Assembly: GCA_020310875.1 (NCBI GenBank)
Contig: MU260067.1
Location: 139,501 to 203,500, forward strand
Direction: 5' to 3'
DNA from: Ceratopteris richardii
Lineage: Eukaryota; Streptophyta; Polypodiopsida; Polypodiales; Pteridaceae
DNA: 64,000 nucleotides
Each line of letters begins with the position of its first letter. The stretch's first letter is position 1. Below, piece after piece: positions 10,462 through 21,735 of the stretch. The position numbers were made by a program, and so were the translations under genes. The notes under the pieces were generated by a model. The model saw nothing but the letters and a program-made list of their open reading frames with translations. It did no database searches and had not been told where the DNA came from.

Positions 10462-11745
10462 GGTGCTTTTAGTTGGACTGTTCACAAAACCATGTGCAAC
10501 CAGATAGGCATGTATCTTATCATACCAAGCACGCGGTGCTGGCTTTAAGCCATATAATGCCTTCTGTAACCTGCACACCTGGTTTTCATGCCCTTTCTGC
10601 ACAAAGCCACGGGGCTGAAAAACATACACTTCTTCATGCAAGTCACCATTTCAAGTCACCATTCAAAAATGCTGTTTTAATGTCCAACTGATGTACATTC
10701 CAACCATGATGAGCTGCAAGTGCACAGATGCTCCGAACAGTAGTCATACATCATGTAGGTGCAAAGGTCTCATCAAAATCAATGCCTCTTTCCTATGCAT
10801 AACCCTTTACAACAAGCCTAGCCTTATACTTGTCAACTGTACCATCCGGTTTACACTTCAACTTGTATACCCACTTAGTGCCAATGGACTTCTTGCCAAG
10901 AGGCAAGTCACATAAATACCAAGTACTATTCTTCATTATAACATCATATTCAGATTGCATAACAACCATCCAATTTTTTGAATTTTGTGCTTCATCAAAC
11001 GAAAGAGGCTCATTCTCATCACAGAGACTAGATGCAGCCATAGCATAGCAATCTGATGCAAAAGAGGCACTATGAGAGCCTAAATGAGTACGATATGATA
11101 GAGGTGCATCTAATTTGCTATCACACAAGGTCTACACCAGCCATTTTGGCATAGTTCTTGCCTGCTCAATATCAGCTCTCTCATTAATAAGTGCACCATG
11201 TACATCTGCATTAGAAATGGAATTATCTGCATCATCACATGAAACCTGCAAAGGCTGAGAAGTTGCCTCATTAGGACCAACACTAGACTGTCCACCTGTA
11301 AAAAGAGGCAGCAGAGTATCATACATTTCTTTGGAGCTAACAAATGTCTCCTTAGTACATGAAAGCAATGACTGAATATCATCTTCCACAAAAACAACAT
11401 CACGGCTAGCCAGAATGTGTTTAGTCTGTGGATGATACAGACGATAGCCTTTACTTTCAGAATTGTACCCAACAAAAATACGTTTTATTGCTTTATCATC
11501 CAATTTTCTGTGATGTTGTTCAGGCACTAATGCATACGCCAAACAACCAGAAACACGCAGATGAGCAACAGATGGCTTGTGGTCATGCCAAGCCTCATAT
11601 GGAGTGATAGACTGTAGCGCTTTAGTGGGACACATGTTCAATACATATGCTGCACACATGAAAATCTCAAGCCAGAAACTATGTGGTAAAGCCTGACTCT
11701 TGACCATGCACCTCGCCATCTCCATGAGTGACCTGTTATGTGGCT
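10462..11745 (-). pseudogene. Copia element C pol, 5' part (integrase C terminus to RT palm)
   Basis: On the minus strand, 11745-11132 encodes the integrase end (NRSLMEMAR, TPYEAWHDHKP, IFVGYNSESKGYR, SRDVVF). 11128-10793 is the linker and RT start ([18 protein letters not shown]). 10641-10462 is the RT palm approach ([18 protein letters not shown]), which ends in the TLYV codons where element D is inserted. Stops and two small indels (a duplicated segment near 10640-10660) separate the blocks. The element stops at about 11745 within the integrase core, where oppositely oriented sequence of the same family begins. Confidence 0.85.
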
Positions 11746-11747
11746 CA

Positions 11748-12089
11748 AATGCCTTATGGTTGATTTGGGTGTTGGCAAGTCTTCTGCACCACCATATTTA
11801 CTAATTGTTGTTAGAGTGCATTGGTAGTTGCGAGGAACCTTGTGTTCCATGCTCGCGTTAAGCACATTGAGATGCACTATCATTATGTTAGGGAGAGGTT
11901 CTCTGCTCGAGAGATCACTTTGGCATATGTTCCCAATAGGAGAACATTGCAAACCTTTTCACAAAGGCTCTACCTAGGGAGAAGTATGAACATTTTTGCA
12001 AAGCTTTGGGCTTACTATTCCACATAGCTTGGCACTTCCTTATACATGAGTGCCATCTCCTTGTTCACCGCATCACTCCCAGGGGGAAT
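11748..12089 (+). pseudogene. Copia RNase H 3' end, same family as element C, opposite orientation
   Basis: The plus strand carries the end of RNase H (LMVDLGVG, then VVARNLVFHARVKHIEMHYHYVRERF). It aligns with the minus-strand RNase H of element C at 4450-4260, followed by the same non-coding tail and polypurine tract (AGGGGGAA, 12081-12088). A frameshift lies near 11800-11820. It abuts the truncated integrase of element C head to head. Confidence 0.8.
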
Positions 12090-12319
12090 TGTTGATATAT
12101 TTTGGTATTGATGTATATGAACACACTAGGACCATCGAGACACTTTTTTCCCTCTTTAGGAGGTTTTTCCCCTTAGCTTGTGTATATGCCTAGAACCCTA
12201 ATGGTTCACTTATCCTTGCACATTCTCTTGGTAATACATTCAATATTTCCTATTGTTCTCCAAGCTTCTTCTTCTTCCATTTGCTGTTCACGCGCTTCCA
12301 CATACCTCAAAATCCAACA
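12090..12319 (+). repeat. 3' LTR of the plus-strand copy of copia family C (230 bp)
   Basis: It starts TGTTGATATATT directly after the polypurine tract and ends CCAACA at 12319. It is homologous along its length to the minus-strand LTR at 3876-4092, but with many substitutions. Gypsy gag sequence begins immediately after it. Confidence 0.8.
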
Positions 12320-12329
12320 GAAAGATATT

Positions 12330-12860
12330 GTGAATGGAAACCCTTCCATCCCACTCCTAAAGAAGAGCCTATGCCTAAACCTGTGCTGTTATTTTAAGTC
12401 AATTCCAACTTCTAACCCCATGTGAGAAGTAAAGAAGGAGAGATAATAAGCTATGCCTCTATTGTGGGAACCCCTATCATATTGTAATAAATTTTCCAAA
12501 CAAGAGAACAAAATAGAGAAAAAAGGAAGTAGTTTGTAAAGGAGCTATACAACCAAAACATGATATAGGAAAGGACCTCATAATTCCACCAACACCCATA
12601 GAAACATGCCTTGCCCCTATCAAGTTGATCATGTCTAAGAGAACTCTTTCCCTTAAAGAGTTTGCTAATTTTGGATACCCCTCATATTTTATTCATGAAG
12701 GATTGGTTAAGAGACATAGAATTCCAATAATCCAAAACAACAAACCAATAAAAACCTAATTAGTGGATGGAAGAACTTTAGCATTTGGGGAGATCAGCAA
12801 GGAAACTAGACCATTAAGAGTAAGACTTGGTCATCGTGATTTGCTAAGAGAGATGATTCA
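12330..12860 (+). pseudogene. Chromovirus E: gag zinc knuckle and protease remnant
   Basis: A damaged knuckle near 12449-12490 reads CLYCGNPYHIVINF, with the last Cys of CCHC changed to Phe. A Ty3/gypsy retropepsin region follows, with HEGLVKRHRIPII at about 12700-12735 and DGRTLAFGEI...PLRVRLG at 12770-12825. The protease DSG triad has decayed. The related element K at 51230-51500 carries the same DGRPLAS and PLRVHLG signatures. Confidence 0.65.
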
Positions 12861-12959
12861 CAAAAACTAGTCAATACCAATCTTGCCAAGATGTTTTTGA
12901 AAAGAAGACTGAAAACATCCTATTAGAGCAGAAACCTTATGATTGTGTCATAGAAATTT

Positions 12960-13728
12960 AGGAGGGAGCATAACCACCCTTTGGGCCAATCTATATAATA
13001 TCCCAAAAGGGTCTTACAAAATTGGGTAAGAACACTAATGAGAATCTAGCCAAGGTGCTTATTAAACACTCAAAGTCCCCTACAAGGGCCCCTATTCTAT
13101 TTGTAAAGAAAAAGGATGTAACCGTTTGTGTATAGACTATCGTGGACTAAATAAAAACATTATAAAAAATAGATATCCTTTTCCACTTTTATTAGAGCTC
13201 TTAGAACATCTTCGAAAAGAAAAATTCTTCACAAAGATTCACCTTTAAGGAGCTTACAACCTTGTTAGAAGGAGACAAATGGGAGATGACATTTCACAGA
13301 ACGTATGGGAATTTGAATATGTAGTTATGCATGCTAATCTCACAAATGCTCCAGTCACCTTTCAACATATGATCGATGATATCTTTCAAGAATATTTAGA
13401 TGAATTTGTGGTAATATACCTAGTTGATATCTTGATATTCTTCAAAGATCTAGTGGAGCATGAACTTTATGTAAATATATTTTTAGAGAAATTAAGGGAA
13501 AAGGGATTGTATGTAAAATTGGAGGTGTTGTTTCCATTAAACAAAACTAGAATTCTTAGGGTACATTGTCTCAAAAAAGAAATTTCAAGGAACCAAACAA
13601 GACTGAGGCAATCCTTAATTGGCAAACACCTTTATGTGTTTGAGATTTACAAAATTTTTTTAGGCTTTTCCAACTTTGATAAAATATTCATCAAGTATTA
13701 TTCCAAGATAGTGGCACTACTTATCTAG
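12960..13728 (+). pseudogene. Chromovirus E reverse transcriptase (Ty3/gypsy)
   Basis: RT blocks in order: PFGPIYNIPK near 12977, a KK(D)...C(I/V)DYRGLN block at 13110-13150, NRYPFPLL at 13168-13195, FFTKIHL-GAYN at 13225-13262, and APVTFQHMIDDIF. The catalytic box reads YLVDILIFF, with the first Asp of YLDD lost, at 13418-13445. The connection FIKYYSKIVALL precedes a deletion at about 13728 that removes RNase H and most of integrase. Several stops confirm decay. Confidence 0.82.
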
Positions 13729-13739
13729 GTTACAAGAAG

Positions 13740-14117
13740 TGGGAGACCATCAAAGGTTTGATCCTTTCACCATCTTTTCCAAGATTATCTAGTAATATTC
13801 AAGTTCTAATTAACAACTACCATGAGAATACATCAAGTTTTCCATGTATCCATGTTGGAACCATTCCAACATGTATCCATGTTGGAACCATTCCAACATG
13901 TATCCATGTTGGAACCATTCCAACATGTATCCATGTTGGAACCATTCCAACATGTATCCATGTTGAAAAGGGTATGAAATCAGTGATTGTCCTTGGGAAC
14001 ATGTGCGAAATCTTTAGAGCACAAATCAAGGTTTGGGAATTCCATAAGAAGAATTCAATGAAACCCATGCCAAAGAACATGGTGGCTCCTCATGGAACTT
14101 GTTGGTTGAGGGGGAGA
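13740..14117 (+). pseudogene. Chromovirus E integrase C terminus and chromodomain end
   Basis: After the deletion the sequence resumes with DHQRFDPFTIF (13748-13780) and TMRIHQVFHVSMLEP (13818-13862). The 27-bp minisatellite interrupts it. A chromodomain end follows: EGYEISDCPWEHV, near 13970-14010. It ends in a GAGGGGGAGA polypurine tract at 14108-14117. Element K encodes the same block without the repeat. Confidence 0.75.
13843..13965 (+). repeat. 27-bp minisatellite, about 4.5 copies
   Basis: Unit CATGTATCCATGTTGGAACC followed by ATTCCAA, starting at 13843, 13870, 13897, 13924 and 13951 (partial) with no visible mismatches. Each unit holds an inverted repeat (TTGGAA-CCA-TTCCAA). Being 9 codons long, it leaves both strands open, so the reading frames seen here are artefacts of the repeat. 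It arose within integrase coding sequence. Confidence 0.95.
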
Positions 14118-14780
14118 TGATGTCATAGAAACAAACGAAACCATTTTCATGTGATTTCCTATATTTCATGATTGTTTCAGAAGTTGGAGAAACTAATGTT
14201 ACAATCATAGTTGGAACATGCAAAAACCCTAAGACAAATTGTCTAATTGCTTGATTTTGACATCTAGAGGTCCTGTTTTGAATTGTTGACATCATCAATT
14301 CTAACCATCCTTGATAAATGGCTTGTACAAAACTAGTTAAAGAGTGCTTAGACACATACATTCTTTGTCTTAAAAATGCCAATCTTGGGAGCTCAAGGAG
14401 TAGAAATCTTCAAGTTCTTCCAAGTTCCAATTCATGTCCTTATCTTTCTCCTTGTTCTAGTTCTATCTAGTCTAGTTCCTAGACATCTAGTATTGTCATC
14501 CTGTAATATCATAGTACACGATCCTATGCAATTATTTCTTGTATCTAGGTCATCCCATTCAAAGGAGTTATTGTAATTTAGATACATTGTTTCATACCTA
14601 TATTCCCTAGTTGTGTGACCTGGTATCCTATTTAGTTCAATTATCCATACCTATAAGGCAGGCATGTGTTGTGGGACTTCTTGTAACACTTGTATATTTT
14701 TGTATGATTTCCCTTGATAGGGTTATCTTCTAATCAAAAGTATTTTCTTTAAATCTTTTCCAGTCTATTTAGAGGGGACA
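14118..14780 (+). repeat. 3' LTR of chromovirus E
   Basis: Starts TGATGTCAT after the polypurine tract and is homologous to the LTR of element K (48657-49337, minus strand). Shared segments include the ATTTCATGATTG-like part and the paired TTGTGGGAC/TTGTGTGACC region. The end near GAGGGGACA (about 14780) is set by aligning to the end of the K copy. Confidence 0.7.
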
Positions 14781-15700
14781 ATCTAGTTCTCCTATGAAAG
14801 TATGGGCAACACAACCTTAGAGTTTTGTGGAAATTTTAGAATCATGGACATCTCCTTAGAGGAGGAATTAATGAAGCATTTTCTACGTAAGAACCACAAG
14901 TTCCACTCAAATCAATGGCCATTCATTATAAAAACCCATAATCTAAAAAGATGATCCCACTCCTTTGAAAAAAATTCACATCCAAAGAAGAGAAAGGGGG
15001 ATAAAATAGAAGCAATGAAGATGAAGTTCTAGAGACTCGATCCATCCAAAAGTACAAAATCCTTCTCTTCTACATCTAGAAGTTTGACAACATCCTCCTC
15101 TAGGTATAATATGAAGAGGTAACCATCCCCATTGCACCGCTCACATCCAAACTAAAACTTGCAACCTTTGCCTCCACATGCATTTGACATATTTGATATG
15201 CCATCACTATCTCTAACAATTCCCTTTCCATTATCATCTCATGACACCCTACCAAAAACCATCTGAGTTAACTTATTCTTAACAAATATGGTGCATCATG
15301 GAAGTAGGCACTTAGGTAACTATTGGAAACATTTTGATGATTTACCTCCCTTCCTCCAAAAGCACCTAAAGTTATATCATATACCAAGGCACAAAAATCA
15401 TTGTGAGTTCCTTCACCTGCGGAGAGAGATAGAGGATTACAATAAAAAACTTGTTCAAATGCCCTCAACTCCTAGTCCAACATAAAGATAAATTATCCCA
15501 TGATTATATGCATAAAGTGATCAAATAGATAAACAAAATTGCAATACATCTTGCATCTCATCATCAAGATAACACACAAAATAATCAAAATATCAAGGTA
15601 CATCTCACAAGGTTTCATAATCTCTAGCTGGTGGAAATTAAAGCCATTGGGTTCCAAAATAGCCTTGAATGCTTAGTCTTTGATTTTCCTCATGCACCCA
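14781..15700. other. Degenerate sequence with a short gag-like block
   Basis: No complete gene. A 66-codon plus-strand block at 15288-15485 (DDLPPFLQKHLKLYHIPRH, then CEFLHLRREIEDY) looks like decayed structural coding sequence, perhaps gypsy gag. I cannot assign it to a family, and the sequence on both sides is full of stops. Confidence 0.35.
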
Positions 15701-15717
15701 ACTTATATTTTATGTTA

Positions 15718-16270
15718 CATGCAAAGATTTGAAGATGCTTTCACTACTTGATTTTTTGAGAAACATTCAAGTATCTTTAAGCCTCAACCACTCACACTCA
15801 ATGCAAGATTGGGAGCCTATGTGATAGGAGATCAACCAAAAGTAGGTGTTATGAAAAAGATACATGCGCAAAGTCATACTCAATAATGCATGGGAGAATA
15901 CCAAACAAAGGAGTGTATAAACTCTTCATATCAATGAAAAGAACTCAAAATTGGGGATAATTACAAAGCTCAAGGACAATGTTGTTTTTTTACCTTCATG
16001 TTACATGCAAAAGTTTGAAGATGCTTTCACCACTCGATTTTTTGAGAAACATTCAAGTATCTTTAGGCCCTAACCATTCACATTGAATCCAAGATTGGTA
16101 GCATATGTGATATAGATGGAGATCGACCGAAGCATGTGTTACAAGAAAGATACAAGCACAAGGAGATGCTCAATGATGCATAGGAGAATACCAAACAAAG
16201 AAGTGTAGAAACTCTTCATATTAATGAAAAGTAGTCCAAATTATGGATACTTAGAAAGCTCAAGGAGAAG
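15718..16270 (+). repeat. Tandem duplication of an approximately 290-bp segment
   Basis: 15718-16008 and 16010-16270 share long runs, such as TTTTTTGAGAAACATTCAAG, GAGAATACCAAACAAAG and AAACTCTTCATAT, with scattered substitutions and small indels. In one frame both copies read MQRFEDAFTT-FFEKHSSIF, so the duplicated unit may be decayed gag. The divergence points to an old duplication. Confidence 0.75.
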
Positions 16271-17500
16271 GTTGTGGAGAAAGCAAAGGAACTACACCTT
16301 GATACACTTGGAAGAAATTGATTCTTATGATACAAACCAAGAGGGCAAGAATAACATGAGAAGGCACAAATTTTTTTGGAAGTTTTGTATTAACTCAAAG
16401 ACCTTTGTATTTGTAGTTTTTCCCATTATATCTATTAACTGGTTGTAACATCATCTTCGTTTTGCAAAAAAGATAAACCAAAAGAGAAAACAAAAGAGAA
16501 AATAAAAGAGAAAACAAAAGAGAAGAAATTAGCTATGCTATATTATCTCAAGGTTTTGTAGAGCCATGATTGTACTTGCAAAAGGAAATTTTTGATGTAG
16601 ATGTCACCACTTTCAATAGAGATGATGGTCCAAAAAATATACTTTATCAAAAGTGTTGGGCTCAAGATCTCACAAGATGACCCACCCAACAAGTCTTGTC
16701 AAGGATAATAAGATCTAGGATGGGGGAAGTTTTTCATAGTGGCAATAATGATACAAATTTACTCTCACTTTCTCATACCATTCTTGTAGAAAAGAAGAGT
16801 TGTAAATATTTTTTGATAGTTTGCTATATTTTTTTAATGAAAATCATGCAAGAAGGAGAGCTATAATGGTGTATTTATTTTGTATTTGTAGGACCTTTCT
16901 CTACTACAAGCTCGCCACTTTGTTTTTCCTCATATTTTTGGTATGTGTAATGATTGATTGTGGGTTTCTCACACTTTTCAAAGTTTTTTATGTGTTATCT
17001 ATCATGTTAATGATTTGTTGAAGTTTTTTTTAGTGCTTAAATGCTTGTTTAGGTGATTGGAGTAAGCAAAATAGGTATTCAATAGCCTTTTGAGTTTTTT
17101 ATAGAGCTTGTAAGTATCTTCTTTTGCATTTTTTAATTATTGAAGGTTTTGAATATACTAGTTAAAAGATTTGAAACAAGATTTAGAAGAGCACAACACA
17201 CACTTTGTTGACCTTTACATTTCATAAACCACACATCAACAAAAATTCAAATTAGAAATAGAAGTGTCAAAAAATAAGGTTTTCATCTTCACATATGAGA
17301 GATCATCAAAAGGGCAACTAAAAGTGTCTTTGATTGTTTGAATTAAAATTGTTCCCATATTGTCTTTGCTTGAGAAGATTGGTGATCAAAAGAGAACACA
17401 TCATTTTGGAGTCACATTTACATTTGAAGGATTGATTGAATGGTGTGTATATATGTTTTGATTGAAAAGAAACTTGCATAGACACACAAACATTAACCCT
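16271..17500. other. Unassigned decayed repeat DNA
   Basis: No supported gene. 16470-16520 holds AAAGAGAAAA repeats. 16960-17300 is homologous to 43440-43552 plus 44044-44250, showing it is an interspersed repeat. The family is unknown. Confidence 0.5.
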
Positions 17501-18980
17501 CTCAAAGGCTTGTAACTCATTTGTTTTTGTTATTTTTACATGTATTTGACATCGAAAAAAACATTAGGTCAAAAAAAATCATAAGAAGTAGCTACATACC
17601 CTTTAGCCACACATGTGAACTCTCATCAAGTAGTGAGTCTGAGTTAAGTTGGGACCATATGACAACTTCATATGACATGCATGTAAAACCCTTGAATCCT
17701 AGGAAGGTAGAAAAATTGAGTAGAGAATATTGAACGGTTCTAGAATTCCAAAATTTCAATGCAGATTGAATAGGTATCTATCTAGATGGACTCTACTGTA
17801 ATGTAGTTAGGCTTAAAATCCCTAACTGTTTAACTATAGATCCACACTTGATAGTTAAATTTTTCAATGAACACTATGAGGATAAGGAAGGAAATATCTA
17901 CTTGCTAACATCCAACCTTGAGTATACAAATGTGAAGGAGTTAGCTTAATCGCCTTTGGTGAAGATGACACACCCGTTTCCACCCACACTGTAAGAAGGA
18001 ATAGTAGTAGCAACATACTCCACTTTATGAAATCTCAACCTTCTTCAAAATCCATCTACATGGAAAGGAGTACTCAAAATAGATAATTGTGTTAATAATG
18101 TAGCTACTCCACATGCCAAGAGAGTGGTATTTTACATGTACCATAATAAGTACATTCCTATTGTAGTGTTTGAGATTAGAGACAAGGTGGGAAACTCTTA
18201 TGAAAATTCACACAACCTGAGTAATCTTTTGCAGGACATAATCCAAAAAATGTTTAAGATCATGGAAAGTGGTATTGATTCTGAAGGGCAAACACGTCTT
18301 CAAGTAGTAAGATGAGGTCAAGATAAAGAACAAGCTAAGGAGCATGAGGCTGAGCACTCAAATGAGGAAGAAGATCCTTTATCCCCTCCCTCAATATAGA
18401 GCCATCAAGGGACAAAAGAAGAATAAAAGGAACTTCACTTAGGAGCAATGCAAGAAGAAATAGTTAAAAAATGGGAGAAGAAAGTAGGAAGTCTAGAAAA
18501 GGAATTAAAAGGGGCACACACTTAGGTTTCTCAAGAAAACTCATTAGCATCCAAGGGAAATGAAAGCAAGTTCTAGGCTTGTAGATCCTCTCCCTAAGGA
18601 CATAGATATGATGTTTAAAGCCTACAAATATTGAGTAAAAATTGGCCCTAACAAACACCACCATTGTTAACATAATTCTCAATTACAAAAAGAGAGGCTT
18701 AGCATGTGCAAAAACTCATGAACTTGTCACAACAAAATTCTTGAGGAAGCTAGCCTCCTTAAGGAGAAAGACAAAACATTGGTATTTCAGAAACGTATCC
18801 TCACTTCTATGATGGACCGAGAGCTACATTTATCTCCTATGGAATCTAATAGAAGAAAACAACCAAAGGAAAACCCCATTCAGACTAGGATTGTGCCGAA
18901 TTCTATGAAATCTTTGGCTTCAAAACCTATTGCTAATGAGTTAGAGAATCAAAATAATGATGAGGTAGATTAGTTAGGTA
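17500..18980 (+). pseudogene. Decayed gag-like open region of a probable gypsy element
   Basis: Long plus-strand stretches alternate frames with few stops, for example 17680-17945 and 18100-18315 (FYMYHNKYIPIVVFEIRDK, then a Gly-Ile-Asp-Ser-Glu-Gly stretch). Acidic/coiled-coil-like segments follow (18330-18500). Position upstream of a retropepsin-like block suggests gag. No diagnostic motif is kept, so the assignment comes from context. Confidence 0.35.
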
Positions 18981-19019
18981 ATCCCCTAGAAGTAGAAGAA
19001 AGGTTTCCATAATAGTTAT

Positions 19020-19960
19020 GGGATTAGGTTCATGAAGCAAGATGGAAGAAAGAGAGAAAAAGACAGAGAAGAACCACTACTGAAAGAGCTTCAAGATTTT
19101 TATAAATCTCAATTTTTTTATTACCCATTAAATGAGATTGTTTCATTAATCAATGTCTTAGCAAAAGTAGAAGACAAAGATCTCATGGAGTTTCCACAAT
19201 ATATGAGATAATATGAAAGAGAGTCAGTAGTAAACAAGGCAACTCCCATTAGGTTTCTTATGTCCAAAACAATAAAGAGTACAGTGAGCACAAAAGTATT
19301 GAAAAATCCCCAGGTAAAAGTTACATTAATTGTAGAGAAAATATTGTGTGCAAAGCCATACTTATGGAAAAAAATGGCCAAACATGTGGATCTGATCTCC
19401 ACTCATACAAATCCTTTAGAGTTTAAACTTAAATCGAGGAGTTTGAGTGTGAAGCAAGTGCGAGTTGACAAGAGGGAGAATATGGTGAAGGAGATAAGGA
19501 AAATCTTTTTCTACCTATTATGTTCAATGGGTGCACTAAAAAAATTATTTTGGATAATGGAGTATTCATAAAAATATCCATCAAATAGTTATGAGAAAAG
19601 TGGATAAAACTTGCACTACACACCACTCATCTAAAATTACAATTAGCTGATGTACATTTAGAGTGACCCATTGGTTTGCTAGATAATGTGAAGTTGAATA
19701 ATTTTGGAGTTGATTTTAATCATAATCTAGACATTTGAAACTTCATCAAAGCAAGCAACTATTTAGGACCAATTTTCTTACATTTGAGCATATAGATATC
19801 CCTCCTATCCAGTGGAATAATGTACACAAAGACACATATGATTTCATTTAAAGGATTGATGAGGATGCAAACTGGTGGGTTTGTAGGCAAGGTGACAAAG
19901 AAGAGCAACGACTAGCATGAAGAGATCCTACTAACTTGATAGTACAATACAGATCTATAG
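19020..19960 (+). pseudogene. Ty3/gypsy-type retropepsin remnant
   Basis: Frame-shifted plus-strand coding reads FLMSKTIKSTVSTKV near 19260. At about 19540-19560 it reads LDNGVF, in the place of the D-(T/S)-G active site. It continues KLQLADVHLE-PIGLLDNVKLNNFGVDF near 19632-19715, the usual flap and hydrophobic strand order of gypsy protease. The catalytic motif is altered and stops are frequent. Confidence 0.5.
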
Positions 19961-20087
19961 AAGATCAAACTTATTTTCCTCAATGTTTTAATGATGAAGA
20001 ATTTGAACCTCACCAACATATGAAAATCTCAACTGCCATGGATGTTTTTTTAATGAGAATACTCTAACAAAACACTCTGATGTAGAA

Positions 20088-20089
<2 letters not shown>

Positions 20090-20129
<40 letters not shown>

Positions 20130-20687
20130 CCTCTCTCTCACACACACACACTCTCTCTCTCCTACCACTAGAAGCCGTATCAATCCCTTTTCTTTGTTGC
20201 ATCCTCTTTGCGCATCCCTGAACTTCACTGCCTCTCTCTCTCTCTCTCTCCGCTTTTTTGCTTTTGATATGTCTCCCCGTGCACGATCTGTAGTCGAATC
20301 TCTCTCTCTCTCTCACTCTTTCTATCTCTTTTGCTACCAGAGGCCCCATTGACTAATTGCATCTACTACATTTGAGCTTTTGTACCACGATCTATCAATC
20401 TCTCTCTCTCTCTCTCTCTGTGTCTCTCTCTTTCTACCTACCTCCAGCACAACATTCAAGCCCAAAATCTACCACATTTTGGTTACACATCAAAGTCACC
20501 ATAGGTGTTAGATTATCTCTCTCTCCCTCTCTCTATTTATCTCTCTTTCTCTCTCTAGCTCTCTCTCTCTGTGCATCTTCTGTAGTGTGACCAATCAGAG
20601 CAATAACCTTCATTTCTCTCTCTCTCTCTCTCATGTCAGTTGTCAATAGCTCTCAAGAGGCCATCTCTCTCTCTCTCTCTCTCTCTC

Positions 20688-20740
<53 letters not shown>

Positions 20741-20755
20741 GTCTCTCTCACTCCT
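20090..20755. repeat. Cluster of (CT)n microsatellite islands
   Basis: At least seven CT-rich runs (about 20090-20160, 20231-20252, 20299-20336, 20398-20440, 20514-20573, 20613-20632 and 20664-20750) are separated by about 40-70 bp of non-repetitive sequence. The apparent reading frames (Leu/Ser or Arg/Glu runs) come from the repeat. It may belong to an LTR, since a retroelement-like GGCATGCCCCGTGGGACC box follows at about 20952-20971. Confidence 0.85.
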
Positions 20756-21041
20756 TGCCTACACTTGTTACATCAATCTCCTATTCTGTGCAAGTTCCTA
20801 TTGTATAATTATCAATAATAAAATTTGTATAAACTACAATCGATGATGAGTTTTTTATGGTCTATCGGGCCTCGCATTGAACGTGTTACCTTCCTAGTCA
20901 GATAAAATAGTATGAGCTCTTTAGAATTGCAGATCGAGCTATACAACTTTTGGCATGCCCCGTGGGACCAAGGCTTGGTAGCTTGTTTGTCTTTTGGGCC
21001 TAGGCTATCTATGACCGGAACTTGTTCATGGCCTACATTGC
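20756..21041. other. Unassigned sequence, possible LTR end/PBS region
   Basis: Contains TTTTGGCATGCCCCGTGGGACC near 20949-20971. This resembles the conserved leader that follows the LTR in some plant gypsy elements. No paired LTR was found, so this is a suggestion only. Confidence 0.3.
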
Positions 21042-21735
21042 TTAATTCAAATCAAGGCATTGCCATTTGGGAAAGGTCCAAAGGTAAGCAACATACCTTG
21101 ATCCAAAAATTGAGGGATCCTTACTTGGTCCCCATACATCTGTATGGACAAGCTCCAAGTAGTCCTCATGCATGTAGCCTTTCTTTGAGGAGGGTAACCT
21201 ATGAGATTTTCCAAACTGACAAGCACCACATTTATAGATCATGTGTTGCTTGGATACATTAGGTATCCCAAGCACACATTGATCTCTACATATTTTCTTT
21301 AAGGTTCTCTAACCAATATGCCAAAATCTCTTATGCCAAATCTCAAGCTCTGATAATGTTTTCCCTTTGTAGTTATAAAGTGAAATATTCCTTGTATCTT
21401 CAAGTTCAAATGTAAATAATCTACTTGTCCTTTATCCCTTGGAAATTCTCTTGAATCCATGTTGGTGATCCTCCACAAATGCTCCATATTTGTTGAACCT
21501 AACCTGCAAACCTTTTTCCACAATCTTCCCAACACTCATCAAGTTCTTGGTAATTGTAGGTACATATAGTACCGTGCTCAATAGATTTCTAGTTCGATCA
21601 GAGGTTTTAACATATCCTACCTTGACCACTGAATGCTTGGTGTCATCACCTGTTTGTACTTGATGTTTTCCCTTAGGTTCCTGAAGGTAAGAGAGAAGAG
21701 CTACATTGCCTACACATGATTTGAACATCCTGAGT
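21042..21735 (-). pseudogene. Copia element F: protease end to integrase start
   Basis: The minus strand from 21735 reads [11 protein letters not shown] (protease DSG), then ALLSYLQEPKGKHQVQTGDDTKH, YVPTITKNLMSVGKIVEKG, and the integrase zinc region (CGACQFGKSH near 21230). The first catalytic Asp follows in [13 protein letters not shown] near 21140. Coding ends abruptly at about 21042, before the second catalytic Asp. Frame changes occur near 21300 and 21530. It is related to element D, which has similar motifs in the same order. Confidence 0.82.

Noticed and set aside
13843-13965. CRISPR-like direct repeats
   Set aside because: Units are perfectly contiguous without unique spacers, and the context is a plant retrotransposon.
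13758-14120. Repeat protein with nine-residue units resembling a structural repeat family
   Set aside because: The 27-bp minisatellite is open on both strands and derives from integrase codons. Flanking frames do not extend it into a sensible protein.
20050-20846. Ser/Leu-rich and Arg/Glu-rich frames
   Set aside because: Artefacts of (CT)n; no start context or homologous protein pattern.
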